Below, piece by piece: positions 53,090-62,647 of a stretch of 64,000 bases of DNA (the first letter of the stretch is position 1; each line of letters begins with the position of its first letter). Below the pieces are notes generated by a model. The model searched no databases. It was not told where the DNA came from and saw nothing but the letters and a program-made list of their open reading frames with translations. A program made the translations under genes and the position numbers. This DNA comes from DATFLL01 sp035267785 (GTDB lineage: Bacteria > Pseudomonadota > Gammaproteobacteria > DATFLL01), in contig DATFLL010000108.1 of assembly GCA_035267785.1 (NCBI GenBank), positions 1-64,000 on the forward strand. Reading direction: 5' to 3'.

Positions 53090-53458
53090 GTGACTGCCGC
53101 GCCGTTTGCACGCCAGCAACGGCTGCTCAAGCCCTCCGAGTATCAGCGAGTCTTCGCCCGCGCGCGTCGCTGGAGCCATCCCCTCCTGACCGTGCTGTGG
53201 CGGCCCAATGACCTGGGCCGGGCCCGACTGGGCCTGGCGGTCTCCAAGCGCCAGCTGCGCACCGCAGTGGCGCGCAACCGCTTCAAGCGTCAGGTCCGCG
53301 AGAGTTTCCGCCTCCATAACCGCGACCTGGGCTCCAATGACATCGTCGTTATGGCGCGAGCCGCGGCACTGACCGCGCCCAACCCGGAACTGTCCAAGGC
53401 GCTTGCAGCCGCCTGGCAGCATATGAGCAAGGCATGCGAAAGCTCTTCATCTGGCTGA
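53090..53458 (+). CDS. rnpA: ribonuclease P protein component
   Basis: A 122-residue basic protein that assists RNase P RNA in tRNA 5' maturation. The RNR motif is in AVARNRFKRQVRESFRLH, preceded by RLGLAVSKRQLRTA. It starts with GTG at 53090. The C-terminus overlaps yidD by 25 bp. Confidence 0.96.
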   Translation: MTAAPFARQQRLLKPSEYQRVFARARRWSHPLLTVLWRPNDLGRARLGLAVSKRQLRTAVARNRFKRQVRESFRLHNRDLGSNDIVVMARAAALTAPNPELSKALAAAWQHMSKACESSSSG

Positions 53459-53733
53459 TTGCCGCTTACCGTTATTTGATCAGCCCCTGGCTGGGGAGCC
53501 ATTGCCGGTTCTATCCCAGCTGTTCGGAATACACCCAGACCGCCATTGCGCGACACGGTATACTGCGCGGGCTGTGGTTGGGGCTGCGCCGTATTTCCCG
53601 GTGCCACCCCTGGCACGAAGGCGGCCTTGACCCCGTTCCCGACGTCGCGCCGCCCCACAACGGGCCCAAGGACGCGTCCTGCCCTGAACACTCAGGCCTT
53701 GCGGACCCAGCCGTTACCAAGAAAGAGCGCTGA
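53434..53733 (+). CDS. yidD: membrane protein insertion efficiency factor YidD
   Basis: A 99-residue protein with an amphipathic N-terminus (LFIWLIAAYRYLISPWLG) and the family pattern CRFYPSCSEYTQTAIARHG plus RISRCHPWHEGGLDPVP. It helps YidC-dependent insertion at the inner membrane. The Cys/Pro-rich core is complete; the last about 25 residues are a variable tail. It overlaps rnpA by 25 bp and yidC by one base. Confidence 0.95.
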   Translation: MRKLFIWLIAAYRYLISPWLGSHCRFYPSCSEYTQTAIARHGILRGLWLGLRRISRCHPWHEGGLDPVPDVAPPHNGPKDASCPEHSGLADPAVTKKER

Positions 53734-55436
53734 TGGATCTCCAGAAACTGTTCCTGTTTATTGCCCTGTCCATCGTCCTGTTGCTGATTTGGGACGCCTG
53801 GCAAAAGGACTTCGGCCACCAGGCCCCGGTGCCGACCCAGGCCAGCGCCCCCGGCCAACACGGCGCCGCGCCCGGCACCGCCCCGCGCGCCAGCGACGTG
53901 CCCACCGTAGCGCCGAGCGCCTCGACGCCCGAGTCCACCGCAAGCGGGAGCGGTGCACCGAGCACCGCCCCGGCGGCCCAGCCCGCCGAGGTCCTTAAGC
54001 AGGGCCAGCGTATCCATGTGCGCACCGATACGCTCGACGTCACCATTGATACGGTCGGCGGCGACATCCGCCGCGTCGAGTTGCCCAAGTACCCCGTCTC
54101 GGTGAACAAACCAAACCAGCCCTTCGTGCTCATGGGTGACACGAGCGAGCACCTCTTCGTCGCCCAATCGGGTTTTGCGCAGAAGGCGGGCGTCAAGGTC
54201 AACGCCCCGAATCACACCGCCACCTATACCGCCGAACGCACCAACTATGAATTGGCGCCCGGCCAAAAGACGCTGAACGTAGACCTGCACTGGACCGGTC
54301 GTGATGGTGTGAGCATCACCAAGCGTTACACCTTCATGCGCGACCGCTACGTGGTCAAGATGGCCTACATCGTCCACAACGGCGGCGCACAGCCGTGGGA
54401 GGCGAACGCCTATGAGCAACTGCAGCGCACCAAGCCCCCCAAGAAGTCGCACTTCGGAGAACATACCTACACCGGTGCGGTGTATTGGAGCCCGGACGAG
54501 CACTATCAAAAGGTATCGTTCGGCGACATGGAAGACGGGCCGCTGAAAAAGCAGTTCAAGGGTGGCTGGGCGGCCATGATCCAGCACTACTTCCTGGGTG
54601 CCTGGATACCGGCACCGGATATGACCTTCCATTACTACACGCAGGCCGAAAACGGCGGGCGTTACATCATCGGCATGTATTCGCCCCAACTGAGCGTCGC
54701 CCCGGGCCAGACCCGCACGCTGGACGCCAGCTCGCTGTTCGTCGGCCCGAAGGTGCAAAAGCGGCTGGCGGCTATCGCGCCGGGTCTGGATCTGACCGTC
54801 GACTACGGTTACCTGACCTTCATTTCCAAGCCGCTGTATTGGCTTCTCGAGAAGATTCACAACATCGTCGGCAATTGGGGCTGGGCGATCGTGCTCCTGA
54901 CGATCCTCATCAAGGCCGTGTTCTACAAGCTGTCCGAGACCAGCTACAAGTCCATGGCCAACATGCGCCGCGTTCAACCTCGCATGAAGGCGATCAAGGA
55001 GCGCTTTGCCGGCGACCGTCAACGCCAGAACCAGGCGATGATGGAGTTGTACAAGAAAGAGAAGATCAATCCGCTCGGCGGCTGTCTGCCGATCGCCATT
55101 CAGATCCCGGTATTCATCGCCCTGTACTGGGTCCTGCTCGAAAGCGTGGAGCTGCGCCAAGCCGACTGGATCTTCTGGATTCACGACCTGTCCACCAAGG
55201 ACCCTTACTACGTGCTGCCGATCGTAATGGGCATCACCATGCTCTTGCAGCAGCGGCTCAACCCCACCCCCATGGACCCGATCCAGGCCAAGGTGATGAT
55301 GGTGCTGCCGATCGCCTTCACCGTCTTCTTCGCCTTCTTCCCGGCGGGGCTGGTGATCTACTGGATCGTCAACAACAGCCTGTCGATCCTGCAGCAGTGG
55401 TACATCACCCGGGTCGTGCTCAAGGTCAAGACGTAG
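53733..55436 (+). CDS. yidC: membrane protein insertase YidC
   Basis: A 567-residue Gram-negative-type YidC: N-terminal helix (LFLFIALSIVLLLIWDAW), an Ala/Pro/Thr-rich linker, the large periplasmic P1 beta domain (about 85-340), and five C-terminal helices with the cytosolic hairpin NMRRVQPRMKAIKERFAGD and GGCLPIAIQIPVFIALYWV. The conserved Arg in the hydrophilic groove lies in the FYKLSETSYKSMANMRR region, as expected. It inserts and folds inner-membrane proteins with or without Sec. Confidence 0.97.
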   Translation: MDLQKLFLFIALSIVLLLIWDAWQKDFGHQAPVPTQASAPGQHGAAPGTAPRASDVPTVAPSASTPESTASGSGAPSTAPAAQPAEVLKQGQRIHVRTDTLDVTIDTVGGDIRRVELPKYPVSVNKPNQPFVLMGDTSEHLFVAQSGFAQKAGVKVNAPNHTATYTAERTNYELAPGQKTLNVDLHWTGRDGVSITKRYTFMRDRYVVKMAYIVHNGGAQPWEANAYEQLQRTKPPKKSHFGEHTYTGAVYWSPDEHYQKVSFGDMEDGPLKKQFKGGWAAMIQHYFLGAWIPAPDMTFHYYTQAENGGRYIIGMYSPQLSVAPGQTRTLDASSLFVGPKVQKRLAAIAPGLDLTVDYGYLTFISKPLYWLLEKIHNIVGNWGWAIVLLTILIKAVFYKLSETSYKSMANMRRVQPRMKAIKERFAGDRQRQNQAMMELYKKEKINPLGGCLPIAIQIPVFIALYWVLLESVELRQADWIFWIHDLSTKDPYYVLPIVMGITMLLQQRLNPTPMDPIQAKVMMVLPIAFTVFFAFFPAGLVIYWIVNNSLSILQQWYITRVVLKVKT

Positions 55437-55461
55437 CGCCTCACCGGCAAAGACCGAGCCC

Positions 55462-56835
55462 ATGGTAGAGGCCGTCGATACCATCGCCGCACAGGCCACG
55501 CCGCCGGGCCGCGGTGGTGTCGGCATCGTCCGTGTGTCGGGTCCGCTCAGCGCCGCCATCGCCCGCGCCGTGCTCGGGCGCTGCCCCGCCCCGCGTCACG
55601 CGACCGTCCTCCCCTTTCTCGACGCCGCGGACGAGATCATCGACGAGGGCATTGCCCTGTATTTTCCCGCGCCCCATTCGTTCACCGGTGAGGACGTGCT
55701 GGAGCTGCACGGTCACGGCGGCCCTGTCATCCTCGACCTGCTGCTGGCGCGCGTGCTGGCGCTCGGGGCGCGTCCCGCTCGCCCCGGCGAGTTTTCCGAA
55801 CGGGCCTTTCTCAACGACAAGCTCGACCTGGCTCAGGCCGAGGCCATCGCCGATCTGATCGACGCCGGTTCCGCGCAAGCCGCCCGCTCGGCCTCGCGCT
55901 CGCTGCAGGGAGAGTTTTCGACTCGCATCGACGCGCTCGTTGAGGCGATCGTCGCCCTGCGCACCCTGGTCGAGGCCGCCATCGATTTTCCCGACGAGGA
56001 GATCGACTTTCTCCGCCCGGCCGAACTCGGTGAACGTCTGGCGTCGCTTCGCGCCCAGCTGGAGGCGGTCCAATCCGCCGCGCACCAGGGACAGCTATTG
56101 CGCGAGGGGATGACCGTCGTCATCGCGGGGCGCCCCAATGCCGGCAAGTCCAGCCTGCTCAACGCCCTCGCCGGGCGTGAATCGGCCATCGTCACCGAGA
56201 TCCCGGGCACGACCCGCGACGTGCTGCGCGAGCATCTCGTCATCGACGGGCTGCCGCTGCACGTGATCGACACGGCCGGGTTGCGCGACAGCGCCGACCC
56301 AATCGAGCAGGAGGGGGTGCGCCGCGCCTGGGCCGAGATCGAACAGGCCGACCGCCTGCTCCTGGTCGTCGACGACAGCCGCGGTTTCGGGCCCGACGAG
56401 GAAGCATTGCAGGCGCGGCTGCCCGCGGGCGTGCCGCTGACCGTCGTCTACAACAAAGTCGACCTCTCAGGCCGCGCGCCCGGGCCCGTGAGCCCGCTCC
56501 ACGCCGCGGCGCCTGACGCACCTCCGGCGGCGCTGGGTGTCTCGGCCCGCAGCGGCGAGGGGCTGGGCGCCCTGTGCGACCACCTCAAGGCGAGCGTCGG
56601 GTATGACTCAGGCGAGGCGGGCACGTTTACCGCGCGGCGGCGCCACCTGGACGCCCTGCGGGCTGCGGCCACCCACCTCGATGCCGCCGCCGACCACCTG
56701 ACTCCCGTCGTTTCGGCCGAGCTGCTGGCCGAGGACTTGCGACAGGCCCAGCGCGCGCTCGGAGAAATCACCGGCGAGTTCAGCTCCGACGAGCTGCTCG
56801 GGCGCATCTTTGCCGATTTTTGTATCGGCAAATAG
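55462..56835 (+). CDS. mnmE: tRNA modification GTPase MnmE
   Basis: A 457-residue protein: N-terminal tetrahydrofolate-binding domain (TIAAQATPPGRGGVGIVRVSG is shared by the family), HSFTGEDVLELHGHGG, a central G domain with GRPNAGKSSLLNAL, TRDVLRE, DTAGLRDS and NKVD, and the C-terminal FCIGK. With MnmG it modifies the wobble uridine (mnm5/cmnm5) of tRNAs. It ends the rpmH-rnpA-yidD-yidC-mnmE group and converges on the transglutaminase gene. Confidence 0.97.
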   Translation: MVEAVDTIAAQATPPGRGGVGIVRVSGPLSAAIARAVLGRCPAPRHATVLPFLDAADEIIDEGIALYFPAPHSFTGEDVLELHGHGGPVILDLLLARVLALGARPARPGEFSERAFLNDKLDLAQAEAIADLIDAGSAQAARSASRSLQGEFSTRIDALVEAIVALRTLVEAAIDFPDEEIDFLRPAELGERLASLRAQLEAVQSAAHQGQLLREGMTVVIAGRPNAGKSSLLNALAGRESAIVTEIPGTTRDVLREHLVIDGLPLHVIDTAGLRDSADPIEQEGVRRAWAEIEQADRLLLVVDDSRGFGPDEEALQARLPAGVPLTVVYNKVDLSGRAPGPVSPLHAAAPDAPPAALGVSARSGEGLGALCDHLKASVGYDSGEAGTFTARRRHLDALRAAATHLDAAADHLTPVVSAELLAEDLRQAQRALGEITGEFSSDELLGRIFADFCIGK

Positions 56836-56856
56836 CCGGGCCGCCGGTTGCTGCGG

Positions 56857-58869
56857 TCACGGGCGAAATGCACGCACCGCTCGCCCGAGCCGCTCAAGGT
56901 CGTCGCGCTTTGCGCCGGCGCTCGAATAACGCAGCCGGTTGTACAGCGCCGCGATGGCCGAAACCTGCGCGGCCAGCTCCGGGCGTTGGCGCCGCACCCG
57001 CTGCGCAAAGTCCTGCGCCCCCTCGGCCGGGCCTCGCACCAGCCCCCGGCGGGCGAGCTTGGCGCAAAAGCGCCGCCAGCACCGCTGGACGGGATCGGAC
57101 GGCGTTGCGCGGCGCCTGAGCAGCACGAATGCAGCGAGCGCCAGCACGATCACACCGAGGCTGGCGAACAGCAGCCCGGCCGTGCCCCGCCAGGAGATCC
57201 CGCCGAGCCCCAGCTGTTCCAGCAGGGTGTTTTGTCGCCGGCGATCGAAGCCCACCACCCACTGATTCCAGTAGTAGTTCAAGCTGTCCCAGCGGTAACC
57301 CAGGCCGCGCCACGTGCGCGTCAGCCAGTCCCCCCGCTGCCTTTCCACATTCTGCCGCTCGTCGGGGCGGATCCTGGCCAGGTCCTCGCTGCTGTCTATC
57401 CGCCCCGGTGGGATCACGGCCGTGGGATCGACCCGCTCCCAGCCCGTACCCCGCAGCCACACCTCCGCCCATGCGTGGGCATCGGATTGACGCACGATCA
57501 GGTAGTCGCCGACCGGATTCATTTCCCCACCCTGATAGCCGGTGACCACCCGGGCCGGAATGCCGGCGGCCCGCATGAGAACGGCAAACGCCGATGCATA
57601 GTGTTCGCAGTAGCCGCGCCGGGTCTCGAACAGGAATCCATCGACTGGGTCGCCGGGTGTCGCCGGCGGCTCACGCGTGTAATAGAAAGGCTGCTTTCGA
57701 AAATAGGCGAGTGCCTCGCGGACCACCCCCGCCGCATCAGCGGCTTGGGCTCGCCAGCGTGCAGCCAGCGCCCGCGCCCGTGGTGCCGTATCCCGGGGCA
57801 GGGCCAGGTAGCGCTGCGGACTCGGCGCGGTATCGGGATCGAGCCGGTACTGCGGGTAGGACCGCATCCGGTAGCGCCGCACGCCCTGCACGGGATGCCG
57901 GCTGAGCAGCTGGTAGGCCGAGGTCAGGGTCGCATCGCCCGGCACGCGGGCGGGTAGATCCAGCGCAAACAACCAAAAACGCCCGTGCGGCTCCACCGTG
58001 ACGGTATAGTTCAGTGCCGGTCCCAGCGCACGGTAGTCGATCGGCTGGGGCGGCGCGCGGACCTCGCGGGGCTGATCCGGGTCCGACCAGGTATAGCCGT
58101 CGAAGTCCCAAAGGACGGGACCGCGCCAATAGCGCTGCGCCGGCGGCGGCGGCCCGCCTTTGAACCGTACCCGAAAGGCGGCGGCGTCATCGTCGGACAG
58201 GCGCGTGATGTTGCCCGGCGAGAGCGTATCCGACAGCCCCGTATGCGCGGTGAAGGCGTCCTTGGGCATGCCCCACAGCGGCCCCGGAATTCGCGGGAAC
58301 AGTACGAACAACACCAGCATCATGGGAGCTGCCTGAGCGACCAGGACGGCGGCCGTGCGAAGGTGTTGTCGCTGCCCCGACCACCCCCCCCACTCGCGGG
58401 CCCGATGCTGATGGGCGATGAGAGCCGTCGTCAGGACCACGACCACCACCAGCATATAGACCCCGATGAATACCGACTGGCCAAACAGAAACCCGGTGAT
58501 CACCACGAAGTAACCGAGGAAGATCGCGACCGTGGTGTCACGCGGGCCCTTCATCTCCAACAGCTTCAGGCAGAGCATCACTACGAGCAGGGCCACCCCC
58601 GCGTGTCGCCCCACCAGGGTGTGATAACTGGCGAACACCGCCGCGACGGCCGCGAACGTCAGCAATACGCGCAGCCAACGCCCAGGCAGGCGGACGCGCG
58701 AAAAGGCCGCCAGCACGCGCCAGCCGAACAGCCCCAGGCACAGGGCCGAAAGGGCCCCTGACATGCGGGCGAAGTGCGGCGCGACCACCAGTAGCAGTCC
58801 GCCGAGCAGCCAGGCCTCCGCCGGGTCCGCCCGCCACGCGCGCCTCGCGACCGGACTCGGCCCGCTCAC
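56857..58869 (-). CDS. TgpA-like transmembrane transglutaminase
   Basis: A 670-residue inner-membrane protein. About six to seven N-terminal helices (20-210) precede a periplasmic transglutaminase-like domain with the triad blocks RRGYCEHYASAF (Cys), SDAHAWAEVWL (His) and RVDPTAVIPP (Asp). One more helix (about 562-585) and a cytosolic tail follow. Pseudomonas aeruginosa TgpA has this layout and is essential there. It overlaps the DUF58 gene by four bases in a MoxR-DUF58-TgpA operon. Confidence 0.93.
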   Translation of the reverse strand: MSGPSPVARRAWRADPAEAWLLGGLLLVVAPHFARMSGALSALCLGLFGWRVLAAFSRVRLPGRWLRVLLTFAAVAAVFASYHTLVGRHAGVALLVVMLCLKLLEMKGPRDTTVAIFLGYFVVITGFLFGQSVFIGVYMLVVVVVLTTALIAHQHRAREWGGWSGQRQHLRTAAVLVAQAAPMMLVLFVLFPRIPGPLWGMPKDAFTAHTGLSDTLSPGNITRLSDDDAAAFRVRFKGGPPPPAQRYWRGPVLWDFDGYTWSDPDQPREVRAPPQPIDYRALGPALNYTVTVEPHGRFWLFALDLPARVPGDATLTSAYQLLSRHPVQGVRRYRMRSYPQYRLDPDTAPSPQRYLALPRDTAPRARALAARWRAQAADAAGVVREALAYFRKQPFYYTREPPATPGDPVDGFLFETRRGYCEHYASAFAVLMRAAGIPARVVTGYQGGEMNPVGDYLIVRQSDAHAWAEVWLRGTGWERVDPTAVIPPGRIDSSEDLARIRPDERQNVERQRGDWLTRTWRGLGYRWDSLNYYWNQWVVGFDRRRQNTLLEQLGLGGISWRGTAGLLFASLGVIVLALAAFVLLRRRATPSDPVQRCWRRFCAKLARRGLVRGPAEGAQDFAQRVRRQRPELAAQVSAIAALYNRLRYSSAGAKRDDLERLGRAVRAFRP

Positions 58870-59912
58870 GGATTCGGCGCCTCAAACAGGGCCAGTGTCT
58901 CCAGGCACCGGCTTCGATGGCCGGGGCCGTGGTCGGGATCGATCCGCCGACCGGGCAGCCACAGCCCGTAGGTCAGCCCCGCGGACTCCGCCTCGAGCAC
59001 CCAGCGGGTCAGTCGCGACAGCCGGGTCTCGCGGTCCAATCCCTCCAGCGCCCGCCAGTCGAGCCAAACCTCCGAGGCGCGATCGCCGCCGAACTGCTTG
59101 GTCAGCAGACCCTGCTCGCGCGCCAGGGCCTTCCAGTTGATGTGGCGCAGAGAATCGCCGGGGTGATAGCCGCGGAACCCGGCGAAGTCGTCGCTGCCGT
59201 GACCCCGGTCCCCGGTCAGGGTCGCCTCGTAGCTTGGGCCTACCGGCAGGCCCGCCTGCGGATGCGGGCGCGGGTAGACCAGATAGCCCTGATCCGGCAC
59301 CACATAGGCCCAGGCACGAAACAGTCCGAGCGGATAGCGTGTGCTGAGCGTGATCCGCCCCATCCGGTGGCGTCCCCGCAGCCCGGTCGCCAGCGGCAGC
59401 ACCGTCTCGTGCCAAGCGTCCGGCGGCACGTCCGTTTCGACGTTCGCGGCCCGGTCCGTTCCCCGACCCGCGAAACCGAGCTCAAGGGACAGGCGCCCGG
59501 CACCGCCGCGGTTGTCGAGTACGAGCGGCACCCGCAGCGCCGCGCCTGCAAAAACCGGCGCAACCGGACCGAGCGAGACCCGTAGGTTGAGTAAATTGCG
59601 GTAGGTGTGGAGGATGCCCACCACGGCAACCGACCCGAGAAGGAACGTCAGCAGGTAGCCAAGGCTGTTGTTGTAATTGATGGCGCCGACCAGCATGACC
59701 AGCAGTACCAGACCAAAGGCAAGGCCGGCACGGGTAGGCAGGATGTAGACGCGGCGCCGGCCGAGGGCGGCGGGCAGCGGCTCGGGGCCCTCCCCGCGCC
59801 AAAACCGCTGCAGGTTCCAGCGCTGCGCGGCGGCGCGAAGCAGCCCGCCGAGCCTCACACCAGCGGATGCCACCCGGAATCGGCGCAGGCGCTTTGCGGC
59901 GTGGGCGGACAA
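58866..59912 (-). CDS. DUF58 domain protein
   Basis: A 348-residue protein with two hydrophobic segments at about 62-78 and 83-102 and a C-terminal DUF58 block (DDFAGFRGYHPGDSLRHINW). It resembles the von Willebrand-type partner of MoxR ATPases. The pairing with a MoxR gene 12 bp upstream and TgpA downstream suggests a MoxR-dependent chaperone or assembly unit at the membrane. Confidence 0.92.
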   Translation of the reverse strand: MSAHAAKRLRRFRVASAGVRLGGLLRAAAQRWNLQRFWRGEGPEPLPAALGRRRVYILPTRAGLAFGLVLLVMLVGAINYNNSLGYLLTFLLGSVAVVGILHTYRNLLNLRVSLGPVAPVFAGAALRVPLVLDNRGGAGRLSLELGFAGRGTDRAANVETDVPPDAWHETVLPLATGLRGRHRMGRITLSTRYPLGLFRAWAYVVPDQGYLVYPRPHPQAGLPVGPSYEATLTGDRGHGSDDFAGFRGYHPGDSLRHINWKALAREQGLLTKQFGGDRASEVWLDWRALEGLDRETRLSRLTRWVLEAESAGLTYGLWLPGRRIDPDHGPGHRSRCLETLALFEAPNP

Positions 59913-59924
59913 GGCACACTCGGC

Positions 59925-60959
59925 TCAGGGAATGGGGACCTCGGCGAGCTGGGCCGCGAGCTCCTCGTCGGGGTTGTCCATGCCGTCGGCGCCGCGCAGG
60001 CGGTGGCCGACCACATGGGGCAGCACGACCTGAACGTCCTCCGGCAGGACGTGGTCGCGCCCATCCATTGCCGCCCACGCTTGCGCGCAGTGCAGCAAGG
60101 CCAGGCCGGCCCGCGGCGACAGCCCCGCCGCGTAGCGGGGCGATCGCCGGCTGAATTCAAGTAGCGCCTGGAGGTAGTCGAGCAGCGGGTCGGCCACGTG
60201 GACTGCCGCGACCCGCCGCTGGATCGCCTGCAGCCGGCGCCCATCGAGGATCGGGCTCAGCGTGTGGAGCACGGCTCGCCGGTCCCGGCCGCTCAACAGG
60301 GCCCGCTCGGATTGGGCGTCGGGATAGCCCAGACGAATGCGTATGAGAAATCGATCGAGCTGGGATTCGGGCAGTGGGAATGTGCCGATCTGATAGGTCG
60401 GATTCTGGGTTGCGATCACAAAGAAGGGCGCGGGCAGCGCGCGGGTCTCGCCCTCGACGGTGACCTGCTGCTCTTCCATGGCTTCGAGCAGTGCGCTCTG
60501 GGTCTTGGGGGTGGCGCGGTTGACCTCGTCGGCGAGGATTACCTGCGCGAAGATGGGGCCGGGATGAAACTTGAACGCACCGGTGTCGCGTTCGTAGATG
60601 GAGACCCCGAGGATATCGGCGGGCAGCAGATCGCTCGTGAACTGGATGCGGTTGAACTGCAATCCCAGGGTCGTGGCCAGTACGTGGGCCAGCGTGGTTT
60701 TGCCGACGCCGGGTAGGTCCTCTATCAGCAAATGACCGCCGGCCAGCAGGCAGGCCAGCGCAAGACGTATCTGATGTGACTTGCCCAACACCACCTGCCC
60801 GGCCTGCTCGACGACCCGGTCGAGCGCCTCCTTGATCACGGCGACATCTGCGGTCCTGGTGTCGGGCCCGTTCGGTTGACCGGACACCGCCTTTGCGTTG
60901 TCGACGTCGGCCGCGCCTGATGGATTTGCCGCTTGCGAGGGACCGCCTGAATGGGACAT
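59925..60959 (-). CDS. MoxR-family AAA+ ATPase
   Basis: A 344-residue AAA+ protein: VVLGKSHQIRLALACLLAGG, Walker A EDLPGVGKTTLAHVLA, Walker B VILADEVNRATPKTQSALL, sensor ATQNPTYQIGTFPLPESQLD and the arginine-finger region. A polar 40-residue N-terminal tail precedes the core. The ATG at 60959 is chosen because the extension begins there; a later start would trim only the tail. MoxR proteins act as chaperones for complexes involving DUF58/VWA partners. It is divergent from the aminopeptidase gene. Confidence 0.93.
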   Translation of the reverse strand: MSHSGGPSQAANPSGAADVDNAKAVSGQPNGPDTRTADVAVIKEALDRVVEQAGQVVLGKSHQIRLALACLLAGGHLLIEDLPGVGKTTLAHVLATTLGLQFNRIQFTSDLLPADILGVSIYERDTGAFKFHPGPIFAQVILADEVNRATPKTQSALLEAMEEQQVTVEGETRALPAPFFVIATQNPTYQIGTFPLPESQLDRFLIRIRLGYPDAQSERALLSGRDRRAVLHTLSPILDGRRLQAIQRRVAAVHVADPLLDYLQALLEFSRRSPRYAAGLSPRAGLALLHCAQAWAAMDGRDHVLPEDVQVVLPHVVGHRLRGADGMDNPDEELAAQLAEVPIP

Positions 60960-61076
60960 CGTATGCTCACTACTAGCGTTTGTACCGGGATCCAAGGGTA
61001 TCGCAAATCGGCGAGCGGCGCCGTGCCCGCCTCGCAAACCCGCGTCCTTGAACGGTGTCTTCCAAAGGCCACGGCC

Positions 61077-62249
61077 ATGCGTATGCCGATCACCATTGTC
61101 CGGGCCACCGGCTCGCGATCGCGCCGAGGCGCACGCGCCGCGCGCCTGGTTCTTGCGTTGCTGGCGCCGGCGCTGCTGGGCGCTTGTTCCTCGCTGGGCT
61201 ATTACGCCCAGGCCGTGGACGGCCAGCTCGGCGTGCTGTCCAAGCGCCGCCCCATCGCCGAGGTCCTCGCCGACCCGACGGTCAGCGGGCGGGTCAAGGC
61301 CCGGCTTCGCCTGGCCCAACGGGCACGCCGTTTCGCCAGCGACGCCCTCGACCTGCCCGACAATGACAGCTATCGCAGCTACGCCGACCTCGGACGCCCC
61401 TATCCCGCGTGGAACGTCGTGGCGACCAAGCCCTTTTCCATCAAACCCCTGCCCCAGTGTTACCTGCTCGTTGGCTGCATGAGCTACCGCGGCTACTTCC
61501 ACAAGCAGGCAGCCCTGGATCACGCCCGCGCGCTGCGCGCCAAGGGCATGGACGTCGCCGTCGTGCCCGTGACCGCGTACTCGACCCTCGGCTGGTTCGA
61601 CGATCCGATCTTCAACAGCATGTTGCGCCGATCGCGCGCGAGCCTGGTCGGCGTCATCTTCCACGAGCTCGCTCACCAGCGTCTTTACGTCGACGGTGAC
61701 TCCGCCTTCAACGAATCGTTCGCAAGCTTCGTCGAACGCGAAGGTCTACATCGATGGTTCATGACTCGCGGCGACCCTGCGGCCTACCGGCGTTACCTGA
61801 AGAGCCGCCGGCGTGACGCGCAATTCGACAGCCTTCTTATCGGCACCCGCCGACATCTTGCCGCGGTTTACGCCTCCGGCCGATCGCCAAAGCAGATGCG
61901 GACCGCCAAGGCGCGGGCGTTCGCCGAGCTCCAGCGCCGCTACCGCGCCCTGAAAAAGAGCTGGGGCGGCTACGCCGGCTACGACCCCTTCATGGCGCGG
62001 GATCTGAACAACGCCGACCTCGCGCTGGTCGCAACCTACGAGGACTGGATCCCGGCGTTCCGCACACTGTTCGAACGCGACCATGATAGCTTCCCGGCGT
62101 TTTATCGAGCCGCCGCACGGCTTGGCAGCCTGCCGCAAGAAGACCGCCGCCGGGCTCTGGCCGCGCTGGCCGACACTTCGTCGGCGGGCGCGGCGCGCTC
62201 GTCGATACGAAAAACACGGGCGCAGGGGCTATCAGGGGCGCGTCGCTGA
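61077..62249 (+). CDS. predicted zinc aminopeptidase lipoprotein
   Basis: About 390 residues. A signal with lipobox (ALLAPALLGAC) precedes SSLGYYAQAVDGQLGVLSKRRP. The metal-site motif HELAHQ lies in SLVGVIFHELAHQRLYVDGD, followed by AFNESFASFVEREG, whose Glu would be the third zinc ligand. This is the pattern of the predicted aminopeptidase family COG4324. It is probably anchored to the outer membrane facing the periplasm. The ATG at 61077 has AAAGG about nine bases upstream. The tail is Arg/Ala-rich. Confidence 0.85.
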   Translation: MRMPITIVRATGSRSRRGARAARLVLALLAPALLGACSSLGYYAQAVDGQLGVLSKRRPIAEVLADPTVSGRVKARLRLAQRARRFASDALDLPDNDSYRSYADLGRPYPAWNVVATKPFSIKPLPQCYLLVGCMSYRGYFHKQAALDHARALRAKGMDVAVVPVTAYSTLGWFDDPIFNSMLRRSRASLVGVIFHELAHQRLYVDGDSAFNESFASFVEREGLHRWFMTRGDPAAYRRYLKSRRRDAQFDSLLIGTRRHLAAVYASGRSPKQMRTAKARAFAELQRRYRALKKSWGGYAGYDPFMARDLNNADLALVATYEDWIPAFRTLFERDHDSFPAFYRAAARLGSLPQEDRRRALAALADTSSAGAARSSIRKTRAQGLSGARR

Positions 62250-62256
62250 TGAGGAC

Positions 62257-62457
62257 TCACACGCGACGCAGTGTGTCGCGCCAGGCAGGATTGGGTTTCG
62301 TGCGCCCTAGGCGCAGGTGGCGGCCGACCTCGTTTTCATACCAACCGTTGTCGCTCTGGTTCGGTTCATGTTCGAAACCCCACCAGGTGCCGTCGTCGTC
62401 CTGTGCAAGCCAGGCGACCCACGGCGGCAGACGGTGGGTGACATTGTCGATATCCAA
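62257..62457 (-). CDS. small protein of unknown function
   Basis: A 66-residue acidic, tryptophan-rich cytosolic protein (PPWVAWLAQDDDGTWWGFE, then HEPNQSDNGWYENEVGR). The composition is protein-like and unlike GC noise. The TTG start is supported by a very strong GGGAGGAG ribosome site five bases upstream. I recognise no domain. It lies convergent with the aminopeptidase gene (7-bp gap). Confidence 0.65.
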   Translation of the reverse strand: MDIDNVTHRLPPWVAWLAQDDDGTWWGFEHEPNQSDNGWYENEVGRHLRLGRTKPNPAWRDTLRRV

Positions 62458-62647
62458 TAGTGCTCCTCCCGCTGGGCGGCGCGCTCGCCCGATGTCGCCT
62501 CAGTAATATACTAGGCAATGGATTGTATTTTCCCAGCTTGTCTCGGCACCAGACCTCGGCGCCCTGGAGCGCACCCGCTGCATGGCGTATGCTTTTCTGA
62601 ACGCCTGTCGCCAGTGTCCCGCGGTGCCCATCGATGTGGAGGATTCC

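Noticed and set aside
62365..62390. GTTCGAAACCCC resembling a tRNA T-arm
   Set aside because: No cloverleaf can be built around it and it lies inside the small minus-strand protein gene.
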